A stretch of 64,000 bases of DNA. It comes from Monosporascus cannonballus (taxonomy: Eukaryota; Ascomycota; Sordariomycetes; Xylariales). Position numbers and translations under genes: made by a program. Positions within the stretch are counted from its first letter, which is position 1, and the number at the start of each line of letters is the position of its first letter. The stretch spans positions 124,001-188,000 of the forward strand of contig QJNS01000140.1 of NCBI GenBank assembly GCA_004154925.1, read 5' to 3'. Positions 1 to 13,400 of the stretch are shown here, piece by piece. Under the pieces are notes generated by a model. It searched no databases. It was not told the DNA's origin and saw nothing but the letters and a program-made list of their open reading frames with translations.

Positions 1-599
1 AGGTCGTTATATTTTTTATATACGTATTTAATTTTTTCGTAACGTTATAATATCTGAAGCGTATATTTAAAGTATTTTCGGGGTTTTTACATAGTGTATT
101 TGGCGGGCTAATATTTTTATTTAAATAGATATTTGCGTTATTTCCGGTTGTTTCGGTAACGGACGATATGTTTTACTATTTATTTTTATTATTTCTTTAT
201 TAAATCCGGTAACGTTATTTAAACGTTATTCGGTTCCCAGTTACATTACGGTTTCAAAAAGGATATTGAAAATATATTATATATCGGTTAATATTTAGTA
301 AACAGGATTATTTTGTATATTTAAAACCTTATTTGCTTTTTAATTATAATCCAAATATAAATAAATATAAGTTTGTTATTTTTAATTTTAAAATGTTTAG
401 TTGATAAATTTATTTATTGTTTTAATTACAATTGTATAGGCCTATAGCATTAATTATAATATTTTTTCTCGGTTGCCGTTATTTTCTGTTTAATATTTAT
501 ATATTTTTTAACGATTAGCCATTATTTTTTCAAGGTATTTTTTAATTCCTTATATCTGTTTTTTAAATATTTGTAAAAAATATTTTATTATTTTTAAAT

Positions 600-1830
600 A
601 ATATTTATATAAGGGTTTAAATGGAATGCGGCCGGTAAATACGTTTCTCGTATTATTATATGCGAATTCCGTATTTTGCAATAATTTTATTTAATTATTT
701 TAATATTTAATAAAATAATTACGAAAATAATAATTTAGGATTTAATACATATGTTCCGTTTATTTATTGGTTGACGGATAATAAGCAATTAATATTTGCG
801 GTTTTATTTTTCACTTTTTATAAAATTTTGTTTTAAATTAATTTATTAATAATTTATTTTTATCATTAATAATTCTAGTTGAGGTACCGAATTTATATTT
901 AATGTTTTTATAAAACAATTAGGTTTATTCGGTCATAATTAAGATTTTAACTATAACAACAATTAATTTTAATTTCGTAAAATAATTAATAATTAATAGG
1001 ATTACGTCATATTTTAATTTATTTAGATTTAAGCTTTTGGAAAATTTCGTAATAAAACTTTCCGAGATTTTTTTAGAAAAGTTATTTAAGTAACGGTAAA
1101 GATTATAATTATCTATATAATTTGTAACGTAATTTTATTATGCCTTAATAATTCAAATATTATTTGATATATTTTTAGATATAGTTCGTTATATTTCTTT
1201 TTAATAAAATATTTTGTTTATTAATTTTAATGTACGGATATATCTTATATATCTTACTTTTGGATTATTATAGTATTAAGTAATTAATTGTTTTCGTAAA
1301 ATATTTATTAACGGGATTACGAATTTATTTTAATAATTTAAAGCCTTATTTAAATCTAGGAAATACTTTTTTTATTCCGGCTTAACGTCCAGTTATCTCT
1401 ATTAGCTTTATAATATTTAAGTTTTCGGTTTGCAATTTTTAAACCTGATTATAAAATTAACCAAAAGTTTTCGGTTATAATGCCATTTGGTTTTTAATTA
1501 GTTTTTTTCGCTAAAAAACGTAAATTATACTAGTTATAAAAAATAACCTTAATATTAATTCCGTTTTTCTTAAATATTTCGGAATCCGATTATAAAACGG
1601 TTACAGTTTACGGTCATTATTATTTAATCGTTAATTATATTGTTATCACGATTGGTATTTATATTATTATTCGCAAGTAATATATTCGAGAAATATATGG
1701 TTTTTTGCTTTTTTTTTCGAAAATTTCCTATAATCGTACAACGAAAGTTTTCCGCTTTCTTTACGCGCATAATAATTATTTAAATTTCCGTTACGTAAAA
1801 TCTATCTGGGAATTTTATAGCGAACAAATT
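600..1830 (-). pseudogene. pol relic of G1: integrase
   Basis: The minus strand from 1850 down to about 650 aligns by eye with plus-strand 5541-6700 of G2: both have the run aaggccttataa, the linker to the integrase, the core region and the block fitting STxYHPQTxGQTER (here about 810-730, with Gln and Gly codons turned into stops). This is the DDE integrase core of Ty3/gypsy elements, which inserts the cDNA into host DNA. Catalytic Asp codons are mutated and no frame is open for more than a few dozen codons. The C-terminal part runs off the window. Confidence 0.7.
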
Positions 1831-1865
1831 TTGCGTTATTTTTATAAGGCCTTTTGCCTCTTTAT

Positions 1866-3400
1866 AATGCTTTAAATCGCGTTATATATTTACGACCGTT
1901 TTTCGTACGTTTTCCGGTATATTATTCGTAAGTTTAAATTTTTTGGATAACGTAAGGATTATATTTTTATACGCGATTTGGTTTGATATATATTCCGGGC
2001 ATTTAAAGAATGTATTTGCCGAATTAATAATATTTAATCGGTATTGGATTTCAAAATTGAATTACGGAAGGCGGTAAATTTATCTGGCTAACCTTTTTTA
2101 AGATTACGTACCGGTATTTTTATTATATTTTTAACGTTATATAATCGGTAAGTATTAAAAAAACTTTTTCCGTACTTTTTAAGTATTACTATTAATGTTT
2201 TAAATTTTTTATAATTACCAATAATTCTTATTAATTTTTAATTTACCGCCTTTAGGTTAAATTTAACTTTGGCGACTAATATACGATTATGCGTTAATAC
2301 TTTCCGTATTTTTATGAAAGTATCCTTAATATGGCTTTTACCGAAACGTTCATTTTAACTCTGGTATTTTTGGCATTATCCTAATATCGGATAATAATTG
2401 CCGATTAAAAGATATTTTTTAAATTTCGGAACGTCCTTTTAGTCTTTTCGGATTACCGGAATTCTGTGGTTTTACCTTTGCCTTATGCTCTTTTTAAAAA
2501 CTTAATAATAAGTTCGGTAATGCGCAAATAATAGGCGATAAAGTTCCGATAAAAATTTGTAAATACCAAAAATATTTAAATAATATAAATTAATTTTGGT
2601 TTTGGCTATATTTCGATAATATCGATCTGTTAGCGGTTTATTTCTAAGGCGTTAATATTGATTACAAATCTTAGGAATTTTTTTAAAAAAATATTCGTAT
2701 TTTAACATTTTAACAAATAATTAATATTATAATAGCCGTTCATAAATTAATTGGAAATATTTTGCATATTTCTTTCGCTATCCGAATAAATAATTATATT
2801 ATTTAGCTATATTACGTATATATAAGCCTGGAACATATTTAACCTATAAATAAAGCTAAATAATATAATCGTATATTTATATTAGCCGTATTACGTTAGG
2901 AAAACGGTTTTTTATTAATCGTTTTTCTTTCCTTTTAATACGATATAAAATATTTCTAAAATTAAATTTCCAAAATACCTTAGCTAACCTTAGGCAATTT
3001 ATTACTTTTGAAACTAAGAATAAAAGATATCGATTTTTTATCGTTATCCGATTTAACCCATTATAATTAATATATAATCGGAAATTACCGTTTTTTTAGG
3101 CATAAATAATATTAGTACCTTTATGTCCGCTTTCGAACAACGTATCCGGCCCACCCTTAGATTTTTTAAATATATTTTTCGAATACTTTTTTTTAAATTT
3201 CCGAAATAAGGTAAATTAAGCCCAATAAAGGGGTTTTCCCTGGCATCACGTTTAATATATGTTTTGCCTTTAATAATTAAAGTATGTTTTTCTTTATTTT
3301 TTCGGAATATATTCGCTGGAAAATTTTTAAATATACAAAAAGATTAATTACTTTTTATTTTTGTCAATTTTCGACTTACGAGATATTTAATTTTTTAATT
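1866..3400 (-). pseudogene. pol relic of G1: reverse transcriptase and RNase H
   Basis: The minus strand at 2774-2806 reads LNNIIIYSDSE, matching the RT catalytic box YLDDIIIYS with both Asp changed to Asn. It is followed about 120 bases on by a shifted reading that fits the RT thumb. At about 2050-1970 the minus strand reads FEIQYRLNIINSANTFFKCP, which fits the end of a gypsy RNase H (EIQYRPGKxNxADALSRRP). The frame changes between blocks, so indels are likely in addition to point mutations. The fingers and palm upstream of 2810 were not resolved residue by residue. Confidence 0.65.
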
Positions 3401-3949
3401 AAGCTTATTAAATTAACGGTATAAAATTACTTATTAAAAAGCATTAAGTTTGCCATTTTTTATGTACCGACTTTTTGTAATAATCTATATAATTATTAAT
3501 ATATAATTATATTTAATAAGATCCTTAATTTATTGATTTCGATTTTGGATAATAAAAATCGGGCCTTTTCCGATTACGGCGTATTATACAGTAAATTTAC
3601 TTAAAATTTCTTTCGTTCTCGTTATTATTTATTATATTAACGGAAATTTTGTACTTCTTATAATATTTAATATATGTATCGTTAACGTCGATAAGGCCCA
3701 GAATATTTACGGAAATTAATTAAAAATTAAGTTTTGTTTTATTAATTTTTTACTTATAATATTTATTTGTATTCCGGTATCCATATTTATTTACATTATT
3801 ATATTTTCCGTATTTTCTTTAACAAGTCCTTTCTTTTAAAAAAAAAGCAATTTTATTCTGATTATTCTATAGTTATTAGCCGAAATTGACTGGATATATA
3901 CGCTTATTCTGGCTCCTTTTTTGGATTTATATCTAAGGATTAATCTGAT

Positions 3950-5318
3950 TTATCGTTATATATTATAACGTTTTACTCGGCTTTCGGTAATCGGTTTTCG
4001 TATAACGGGGATAATAGGGTTTTCATATCTTTTTTAATTTTGTAATTTATATTTTTATGGCCTAATTTCTTATAGTTATAATATTTAAATAGGTTTTTAT
4101 AAAAATTAAGCGTATTAAATTATCCGGACCTATTTCGATCAGAATTAAATCGGCAATTATTTACCTTCCGAATGTAAAAACGTCCTCAGTTCTTATTATT
4201 TTTACGCGGCATTTTTAATTTATTTTAAGGAATTTCTTTTCAAAAGTATTAATGAAAAATCGTTTATCTTTATTAATACCTTTGGTAAAAGATAATCGGT
4301 TTTTTTCTTTTTCTTTCAGGCGTCCTAATAACGTTTTGCTTTATTTGCCATGTTATTAATTTATTTTAATTTAACGTTTTTTCGTAATACGGTATATCGT
4401 AACCCTGGTAATAATTTATAAAAATAATCAAAAGCAAAATGTTTATTATTTGAATCATTTTCTGGGGAAAAAATATTTATAAGCTTTATTTTATAAACCA
4501 ATAACCTTTATTTAACGTAAAAATTTAACGGTAATCAATCGGATTATTATTATAATTCTATAAATTATTGCTTATATTTCTTATTGAAAAAGTTAAGATT
4601 TATATAGCCTTTTTTAATAAAAATCTATAAACCTTTTATCTTTAATTTTCTTTTATAATTGAATTAATTAATTATAACGCAGTATATTTAATATGTATTT
4701 GTAATTAATACGGTTATATAACCTATGGTCTATTGGATATTAAATAAAAGTATTTCGCTTTGGCTTTTTGGCGTAGATTTCCGTAATAATTTTTATTTAA
4801 ATTTCTTTTAATTAACGCGCGTTCGTAAAACTTTAAGTAATTATAATGCGGTATTTATTTATCGCTTTTACGTTTTTAGAATAATATCGTAATTAATTTA
4901 TAAAGTTGTATTTTTTGAACTTATATTATTACTTATTATTTAGCCAATTATCGGAATAATTGCGAATATTATTCGATTTGTTAATGAGTAATTTTCAAAA
5001 AATGGTTATTATTAAAAAATTTAGCCTTTTTTTACTTTAAATTCTAGGATAGAGTTGTTATATTATATTTATTTTGCGACCGTTTTGTTAACGGTTATCG
5101 GAATATATTGTTATTATATATATAAAGTAATTCGAGATTTTAAAAATTATAATCCTTTGTGCGTTAAGATTTTGTTATAAGCTTTTTCGCCTGTTTTCGT
5201 ATCGTAATCGATCGTTTATCGGTTGGATTCCGATCGGTAATTTTTTCGAGTAGTAATTTAGATTCGTTTTGTAATAGGCGAATTTTGCTTCTGGTAATTA
5301 TCGCGTTATGTTTTATAA
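3950..5318 (-). pseudogene. gag relic of G1 with CCHC zinc knuckle
   Basis: The minus strand starting near 5315 reads as a basic, Gag-like N-terminus (for example TRSKIRLLQNESKLLLEKI) with few stops for about 80 codons. It then decays. At 4042-4083 the minus strand reads YYNYKKLGHKNINY, which fits the CX2CX4HX4C knuckle with all three Cys codons turned into Tyr (TGY to TAY, a G-to-A change) and the His kept. The knuckle binds genomic RNA during particle assembly in Ty3/gypsy Gag. The start Met is itself mutated (ATA in place of ATG near 5310), so the exact start is a guess. Confidence 0.6.
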
Positions 5319-5332
5319 TAAAAATAAAAAAT

Positions 5333-5539
5333 TATAAGATAATAGGTAATTATAAGCTGAGGTAAGGTAATTTTCGACTAGTTGTAAAGCAGATTCCAAG
5401 AAATAAGTATATTAGGTTACTTTTATTTAGCGTTTTTTACTAGCTGCCACATGGTAGATTTATATTAGTAAATATATCGGTGGCTGATCGGTAGCTGGTC
5501 GGCTACCAGCCTTATCCTTATAAAGGCTGTATTTTTACA
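5333..5539 (-). repeat. LTR of G family, 5' LTR of G1
   Basis: A 207-bp block with TG-to-CA type ends. Read on the minus strand it runs from TGTAAAAATACAGCC (5539) to CTTATAA (5333). An inverted second copy lies at 15720-15925. As a palindromically ended LTR it could be read either way; minus orientation is preferred because a Gag-like frame starts just left of 5333 and because the other copy is preceded by a polypurine tract. The side at 5450-5539 still holds GC-rich words (ggctgatcggtagctggtc), while the inner side is reduced to A/T. Confidence 0.65.
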
Positions 5540-5540
5540 A

Positions 5541-6760
5541 AGGCCTTATAAATATAACGCAAAATTCTTTTATTGTAAAATTTCTAAAGAGAGTTTAGGT
5601 AACGAAAATTCAAATAATTATTATTCGCGTAAAAAAGCGGAAATGTTTCGTTATAGGATTATAAATATTTTTCGAAAAAAAATAAAAAATTATGTATTTG
5701 CCAAATTTATTATTGACGAATAATAATATAAATAGGAATTATAATCGCAATACGATTAGCGGTTAAATAATAATAACCGCAAATTATAACAGTATTACGA
5801 TCGTAATTTAAGAAATTTAAGGAAAACGAAATCTATATTAACATTATTATTTATAACTAATACATTTTACGTTTTTTGGCGAAAACACTAGCCAAAAACG
5901 AAATAATATTATGGCCGAAGGTTTTTCGATAATTTTACGATCAAGTTCGAAAGTTGCAAATTAAGGACTTAAATATTATAGAGCTGATAAAGATAATTAA
6001 ACGTTAAGCCGAAATTAAAAAAATATATTTCCTAAATTTAAATAAGGTTTTATATGATGGGATTAAATTTGTAATTCCGTTATAAAACGTTTTACGGAAA
6101 GAATTAATCAATTAATACCATAATAATTTAAGGGCAAAATATGTAGGATATATCCGTACGTTAAAATTAATAACCAGAAATTTTTTATTAAAAATTATGG
6201 CGAATAATATTTGAAAATATATTAAGTAATATCTAAATTATAAGGGAATAACAAAGCTACGCTGTAAACCATATAAATAATTATAATTTCGGCCGTTATT
6301 TAAATAATTAGTTTTAAGAAATCTTGTTAAATTTTATTACGGGACTATCTAAAAACCTAGGTTTAGACCGGTTAAAATACAACGTAATCCTGGTAATTAT
6401 TAACCGTTTTACGAAATTAAAATTATTTATCCTTACGGTTAAAACTTTAACTATAACCGAATTAGCTCGATTATTTTACGATAAAATGGAATATAGATTC
6501 GGTACGCCGGTTAACATTAATAATAATAAAGATAAATTATTACCGAATTAATTTTAGACGGAATTTTGCAAAAAAAGAAAAATAAAATAACAAATATCGA
6601 CTATTTATTATTTGCAAATTAATAGGGAAATAAAACATATTTATTAAATCCTAAACCATTATTTTCGTAATTATATTAATAAATATTAAGGTTATTGGAT
6701 AAAATTATGATAAAATACGGAATTCGTATATATTAATATATAGAACGTATTTACCAGCTG
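5541..6760 (+). pseudogene. integrase relic of G2
   Basis: About 6120-6260 fits the HHCC zinc-binding domain (HHNNLRAKYVGYIRTLK, then a block fitting CLNCKGNK with the first Cys lost). An open stretch at 6324-6551 gives the core: NFITGL, VIINRFTK, then FGTPVNINNNKDKL. In active gypsy integrases these are DFITGL, VIVDRFTK and FGTPxxIVSDRDKL, so both catalytic Asp and a third conserved Asp have become Asn by G-to-A. About 6590-6640 fits STAYHPQTDGETERVYQ with stops at Gln codons. The integrase is therefore dead twice over. The same region is present, inverted, in G1. Confidence 0.75.
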
Positions 6761-6779
6761 ATTTGTATTTAAAGCCTTA

Positions 6780-8919
6780 TATGGACATTATGTAAGAATA
6801 GTAATATACCATTTATAAAGGTTTAAAGGATAAATATAAGGAATTAAAAAACACTTCGAAAAAATGGCGGCTATTTGTCCAATAATATACGAATATTAAA
6901 AAAAATAAGGACAACCTAAAAGAAATATTATAATTAACGTTATACGCCTATAGAAGTCTAATTAGAATAATAAATAAATTTATCGATTAAAATTTTTAAA
7001 TTTAAAAATAAAAAATTTGCATTTATTTATATCCAGATTACGATTAAAAAATAAATAAGCTTTTAGGCATACAAAGTAATTCTTTTTATTAAATATTAAA
7101 AGATATATAATATATATTTAAAATCTTTATTAAAACTATATTATAACCGGAAACGGGGTAAGATTTAGCTAACGTTACCGGATTTAATAATCAATTAAAA
7201 AAATAAGTGATAAAAATATTATCCGTTATTAGAATGATCGGAGGTAATACGAATATCTTATTAAATAAGAGAATTAATCCGCCGAATATAATACGTAAAA
7301 ACCTTGAAAGTATTTTAAATGTACATTTAAAATATTATAATATTACGAGAAAAAATTTAAATATATATATAAAAAATAAGGTAATCCAAACATTGCAAAA
7401 TAATAATAACTTAATCAGACCTTAATTGGTTAATAATTGTAAGAATTATAAAATTCAATTTTAAGCAGAATTAAAATATTAATATTAAAATATTATTTAA
7501 TTTTATAATAACTTTTAAGTTTTTAATAAATAATTATTTTATTATATACCGGTCGAAAATTTTGAAGCAATAAAAAAAATCGAAAATTTATTTCGAACCT
7601 AAGGTTTTACGTTTAATTACTAAATTTTGCATTAATTAGCTTTTAGTAGGTATATTAAGGAAGTTAATATAAGAATATTAAAAAGTAATCGGAAAATATA
7701 CGATAGCAAAAAGCGGATACGTTTATTAGATTTGCTAGGCGTAAAATCCGAAAAGAATTTAAAAACGCTTTATTTTTTACGAAAAATAAGGCCTAGGTAA
7801 CCGGAATATAATTTGTTATTAGTTAGAACTAAGGCGCCGTCCTTAAAACGTTTAACGTACTTAAGTTTAATAACAATTTTGCCGGATAAAACCGGTTTTA
7901 AATTATAATTATTAATAAATATAAAAATTTCGTTAAAACATTAGAAAATAGGCAGAAAATGTTTGTAAATAAGGAATGTAATAATATAACGGTTTTCGAA
8001 AATCGCTTTATTTATAGGGATATCTTAATATTACGCTTAATTAAAAATTAATTACAAAATAATAAAAAAAAGATTATGACATTTATAAAAAAGAACCTAA
8101 ATTTACAAATTTATAAAATGGCGTTAAAATTGGTCTTCCGTAATTATAACGGATAATTGGAAATCGATTTTTGTTATATTGAAAAAAAAAAATTTTTAAT
8201 AATAACCGCATTAAGGGCGAACTCGGTTTCGCGAAAGATATTAAGTTAACGACCAACTGCAATTATATCGGAACGTTTATATTAAATATTCGCAATACGA
8301 ATCTTCTCGAATTCGACGATTAATTCTTAGTTATTAATACCGAATTTAGAAATTATATAAGTAATATTTCTAAGAATAATCGGAATTTCAGCTGAAATTA
8401 AATAACGATATTAATAATATTAAGAATAATTATTTATTACGCAAAGGATTTTATAATAATAATTAATTATAATATAATTTAAGGTATTTTAAATCTAAAT
8501 ATAAATCGTATAATAATCAAAATAACATTATATTACCTAAATATAATACGGCTTATTATTGCCCATAATATGATTAATATTTATTTTACCGTTAATATCG
8601 ACAGGACAACGTTAAAAATAATTCTAATTTTTATTAAAATTAAAATATAATTTTTTGGGGAATCCCTTATGGAAAAGAAATATAACGAACGGAAATAATA
8701 CGCAGAATAAATGAAAAAAGTGAAATAAGAATAAAGAAAAATAGGAAACCGAACGCAATATATATATAAAAGGAATAAAGATATAAGTATAAAAAAGAAG
8801 AAAAAAGATAAATCAAATAAGGTTACAAAACGGATTATAATAAAAAGTTAGGCGGAATATAATGAATTACGTAATATAACACGTATTAAATATTACGACA
8901 ATTATTTATAATATTGATA
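6780..8919 (+). other. Downstream part of G2, no product recognised
   Basis: About 2.1 kb between the integrase relic and element A. The frame continues for a while after the integrase (an open stretch at 7207-7425 is rich in Asn, Ile and Lys, as RIP produces). From 7540 to about 8250 another stretch has fewer stops than chance (for example YDSKKRIRLLDLLGVKSEKN near 7700) and may be the relic of an integrase C-terminus or of an extra frame. No chromodomain, envelope or other domain could be recognised. About 8690-8860 is a purine-rich run of lysine-like codons. Confidence 0.4.
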
Positions 8920-8924
8920 CGACC

Positions 8925-9299
8925 CGACAAGCTCCGGTTTCAAGAAACGGTCAGGCAGGAGCACACGGGCCACCCACTGAGTTACGTGACGGTGATCATT
9001 GCTAAGCCAGTGATTATTAGTGATTAAAGGTGATTCCAAATAATCGTGATTACTATTAACGGCGTAATTACAAATAATTAAGCTAAAAAAAAGAAAAATA
9101 TATATACTTATTAATTCCATAATTGAAATAACTTTAGTTTGCAATATTTATTAATATTAATTATTTATAATAAAGTATTTCCGGTATTAAAAAATATAAT
9201 ACGTTATTATATTTATTACTTAGATTCCTACGATACTTTTATTAATATAAACTTATCAACTTAAGGTTTAATAATTAGTTAAATTATTTAGCTGTTATA
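8925..9299 (+). repeat. 5' LTR of element A
   Basis: 375 bp, starting tgatacgacccgacaagctc and ending gctgttata. The first 100 bp are nearly unmutated and carry repeats of a TGAT(C/T)A-like word (tgatcatt, tgattattag, tgattaaagg, tgattccaa), possible protein-binding sites of the U3 promoter. The second half is A/T only and is shared with the LTRs of B, C and D (presumed R-U5). Confidence 0.9.
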
Positions 9300-9419
9300 C
9301 GTTTTAAGCTTTTATTTAATAATATTATTAAATTCTGAATAATATTTAATATTGTTAAAATATCGACCAATATTTAGGAAACCCTTATTTAATAACTTTA
9401 AGTTCTAATTCGGAAATTA

Positions 9420-10420
9420 AAAAAAGATTCGATAATTTAGGGCTACGTTATTTATTTAATCTTTTTTTGTCCGTATAAAGCTAAAAAAGCCAGAACCTTA
9501 CGATAGAAAAAATAACTTTCAAATTTTTTTAATTTAAATATAAATTTATTTTTATTTTTTAAATTTTAATAACTTAATAAATATGGTCTTAATAATAAAA
9601 ATATACCTTATAAAAATACGGTTAATTAATTTAAGTTTATTATAAAAATCTTTTTAAAAGTAAGAAAAATAAATAAGGAAAATTTTATTAATAAGATTTT
9701 TTTAATTTATATTAATTTCGAAAATAAAGTACGTAATATTTTCGGTAATCCCGATAAAAAACGATTAACGGTTTAATATTTTTATAACTTTAACAAAAAA
9801 ATTTTATATTTAAATATGCCGTAACCTTTAAAAGTTTTACAATTAAGGCCGGATAAGGAAATAACGAAACCGATATTTTTATCGATATATTTTATAAAAA
9901 GCTAAAAAATAATATAAAAAATAAGATTATTCGGATTAAATAATTAATTACCTTAAATCGGTATATCGTAAAAATAATCGAAATTAATAATTAATAATTC
10001 AAAAGATAATAAAAAAAGAAAAAATAATATACCTTATATTCGGGATATAAATTTAACTAAGGGAAAAAACGAAACGCATCTTTTATTTTTCATAAAACGG
10101 CACCAGGATTTATGGAACTTAATGTTATTTATAAATAAAATTAAAGCCATATTAAATATTTTAATTACGGCAAAATAGGACATAAGGCCTATAAATATAA
10201 AAAACCTAAGAAATTACGATAAGATAATTAAATCCCTATACCGGAAAAATAATCCAAAAATAATTAAAGAAACGATAGCAAAATTATAAATATAATTTAA
10301 GCCAAATACGTATTAAGATTTAAGCAAAAGGTTCATTAAAGATTATTATAATAAAAAATTCGATAAAAATACGAAAAACTAAAAAATTAATTCGATAAAT
10401 ATTATAAATATAACAAAAAA
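9420..10420 (+). pseudogene. gag relic of element A
   Basis: The plus strand reads a typical retrotransposon Gag capsid in pieces: about 9695-9770 (NKIFLTYINFENKVRNIFG), and about 9870-9990 (FIDIFYKKLKNNIKNKI then ALNRYIVKIIEINN, shift of frame between). At 10157-10198 it reads YFNYGKIGHKAYKY, the CX2CX4HX4C knuckle with the spacing intact and all three Cys replaced by Tyr through G-to-A. Gag packages the RNA. The N-terminal Met could not be fixed. Confidence 0.75.
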
Positions 10421-10464
10421 CGCTATAAGGATAATTATACAAATACCGGAGTTAAATAAAAGAA

Positions 10465-13400
10465 CTTTATTTCAAAATATTTGATCGATACGGTAAAATG
10501 TACGCTATATATTGTCGACGACGAAAATATCCTAATTATAAAAAATAAAAATAATATATTTACGTACGAATTACCCGTATATATTATAAGAGATTTAACT
10601 TTCAAAATCGTATTAGGCATAATAAGAATAATAAGTAATAATATTAACAGTTTCGAACTATAATCCTAGGAAATATTTAACAATTAGCCGAAATAAAAAA
10701 TTAGCTTAAAGGAAAATAATGCCCGTAAAAAAACCCTTTTTATTACTATAAATAATGTAATTATTAAATAAAGAAAATTAATCCAGCGTACGGTAAAAAG
10801 GTATTATCAAAATATTATTATAAATTTCCATTTCGAATTAATATTTATAATTAACCCTTATTCAAAAAAGGTTATTAAAAAATACGTTAATTTATAAAAA
10901 ATCTTTAAAACAATAATTAAAATAACATATAATGGGATGCAGTTGTAAATATAAGGGAATAATTTATTCGATAAAAAAAACTGCAAAAAAATAAAAATAA
11001 TTAATATAATCGAAAAAACATTACGCCGATAATAATAACAAATATAACAGCTTAATGCGTTAAATAAAAAAATATAAGTAAGGTTTGATAAATTTGAATA
11101 AGAATTAAAAGAAAAAAGTTACTTGTAAAAAAGCTACAGGATAACGAAATCTAAAGGAATTAAAAAGAATTCCTAAAAAAGGCTTTAAATGCAATAATAA
11201 AAAATATTAATAACCTTATTACCTTGGAAATATAAATTAAAACATATTGGTATACCGTAATAATAAATTGCGGAACTTTAAGCAGAAATTATGTTATATT
11301 AAATATGATTAATAAATTTAAATTGCTATAAAGATATAAATTAAAACCTTATATAACGACAAATACCGAAAGTTAAGAATTCGTTTACGATAACGGAAAA
11401 ATTACGCGCGAAATTAATTATTTCGAGATTTTTATTAAAAAACGATATTAAATAATTAATTTCGATATCGTTTTATTTGGGAATTACAATATAATCTTAG
11501 GATTACCATAAATACGTTAGTACGGAATTTTAATTAACGGCGGAATTAACCAAATAAGATTTGTTTTATTCCTTATTAATAAATAAAACAAAAATTAAAA
11601 TCTTAATATTCGATCGATAATAACAATAAATATAAGCATAAAGATATAATAAATACCTTACCATCTAAAAAAAATAAAATATAAAGAAAATAAATAATAA
11701 AAAAAATATAACGTATCGTTATTATTATTAAAATGAAATTAAAATAATTAAATAATAATTTAAAATAATAAGAATAATAATTTAAGAAATTAAAATATTT
11801 AATTAAAATATTACCATAATATTATAAATATAAATAGCTTTTTAAGAAAAAGCTTAATATAAAGCTATTAAAACATAACGAATAAAATTACGAAATAATC
11901 CTTAAAAAAGTTTTCGACAAAGTTTTACCTTATTTATAATCTTAATAAAAACGAATTACGTATTTTCAAAAAATACCTGGAAAATCGGCTGTAAAAAAAT
12001 AAATTTAACCTTTGAAATGATTAACAAAATACCTTATGTTCTTTATATTAAAAAAAATAAAGAATTACGATTTATAATTAATCATCGGCAACTGAACAAT
12101 ATTATTATTAAAAATCGAATATTATTAGCTTTAATTACGGAAATAAAAAACTAATTTTACGGAACCAAATAATTTATAACATTCGATTTTAAAAATAGAT
12201 ATAACCTTATTAAAATTAAAAAAATACGAATAAAAAACAGTTTTTAAAACGAAATACAGATTATTTAAGTATTTGGTTATATTAATAGAACTTACGAACG
12301 TATCAATAACCTTTTAGCAAATAATTAATTACGTATTATAAAAATATCTCGATATTTTCGTCGTCTGCTATCTTAACGATATTTTAATTTTTTCAGAAAT
12401 AAAAAGAATTTATACAAAATATATTCATAAAACTTTTTAAATTTTACAAAACGTAAAATTACTTATTAAAATAAAAAAAAATAATTCCATATACAAAAAA
12501 TAAAATATCTGGAACATATTTTTATCCCAGAATATATTAAAATAAATCCTAAAAGAATTGCTATAATTATAAAATGGCAGATATTAATACTAATTAAGGA
12601 GGTACAAGTATTTTTAGATTCGCTAATTATTATAAAAAATTTCATAAAAAAATTTAAATAAACGCCAAATACAAGAAAAATATTTCAAAATATTAAAAGT
12701 GCAATTATTAATAAGTTAATATTAATTATATACGATTTAAACCGCCCCGTTAAATTAAAAACCAATATTTCGAAATGCGCGTTAAACGTAATAATCGGAT
12801 AATAAAATAATTAAGGCAAACTATACCTTATTACATTCTTTTCGTACAAATTAAAAAAAACCGAATTTAATTACGGTATTCCAAATAAAAGGTTTATGTC
12901 CATTATTATGGTATTTCGGGAATTTAGGTATTTCCTAAAGGAAAGTTTGTATTAAGTCAAAGTTTATACGGATTATCAAAATTTTACCTAATTTATTACG
13001 ATTAAGGAATTTATAAAACAATAATTTTGATACGTAAAAAATTCAACGAATTTCGATTTCGTTATTATCCATAAAAAAAAATTAAAAAATAACAAAGTAA
13101 ATGCTTTAAACAAATAATCAAACCTCGAAAAGAAATTAATTAAAATTAATTATACAATTTTCGATACCATTATAAAAAAAATACTTACGCCTATGACAGA
13201 TTGCAACGATTCGGACAGTACCTTTCGATATATATCAGAAAATTTAGCAGTATAACGATAATCTCCTAGAAAACCAAAAAACGGATAAAATGCAAATTTC
13301 AGAAAAATACCAAAAAGATTTAATACGAAAAATATACGAATATCAATTATATAAATATTCAGGGATTTATAAAACCCTAAAAAAACTTTAACGCATATAT

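Larger units (their letters stand above)
1..5539 (-). mobile_element. Ty3/gypsy retrotransposon G1, partial, RIP-inactivated
   Basis: The minus strand reads, from right to left, an LTR (5333-5539), a Gag-like start near 5315, a CCHC knuckle (4042-4083), reverse transcriptase (2774-2806 motif), the end of RNase H (about 2050-1900) and integrase (about 1750-600). This is the Ty3/gypsy order. The 3' end and 3' LTR lie beyond the left window edge. Frames are full of TAA/TAG, and conserved Cys and Asp codons are changed by C-to-T/G-to-A. The copy seems inserted into G2, whose sequence resumes at 5540 exactly at an RNase H-integrase junction. The bases aaggc (5540-5544) would then be one arm of its target duplication; the other arm is outside the window. 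Confidence 0.8.

Noticed and set aside
10435..10620. Minus-strand frame in A, with a counterpart at 46919-47104 in B
   Set aside because: Shadow of the conserved gag-pol linker on the plus strand; hydrophobic composition is a by-product of the complementary codons.
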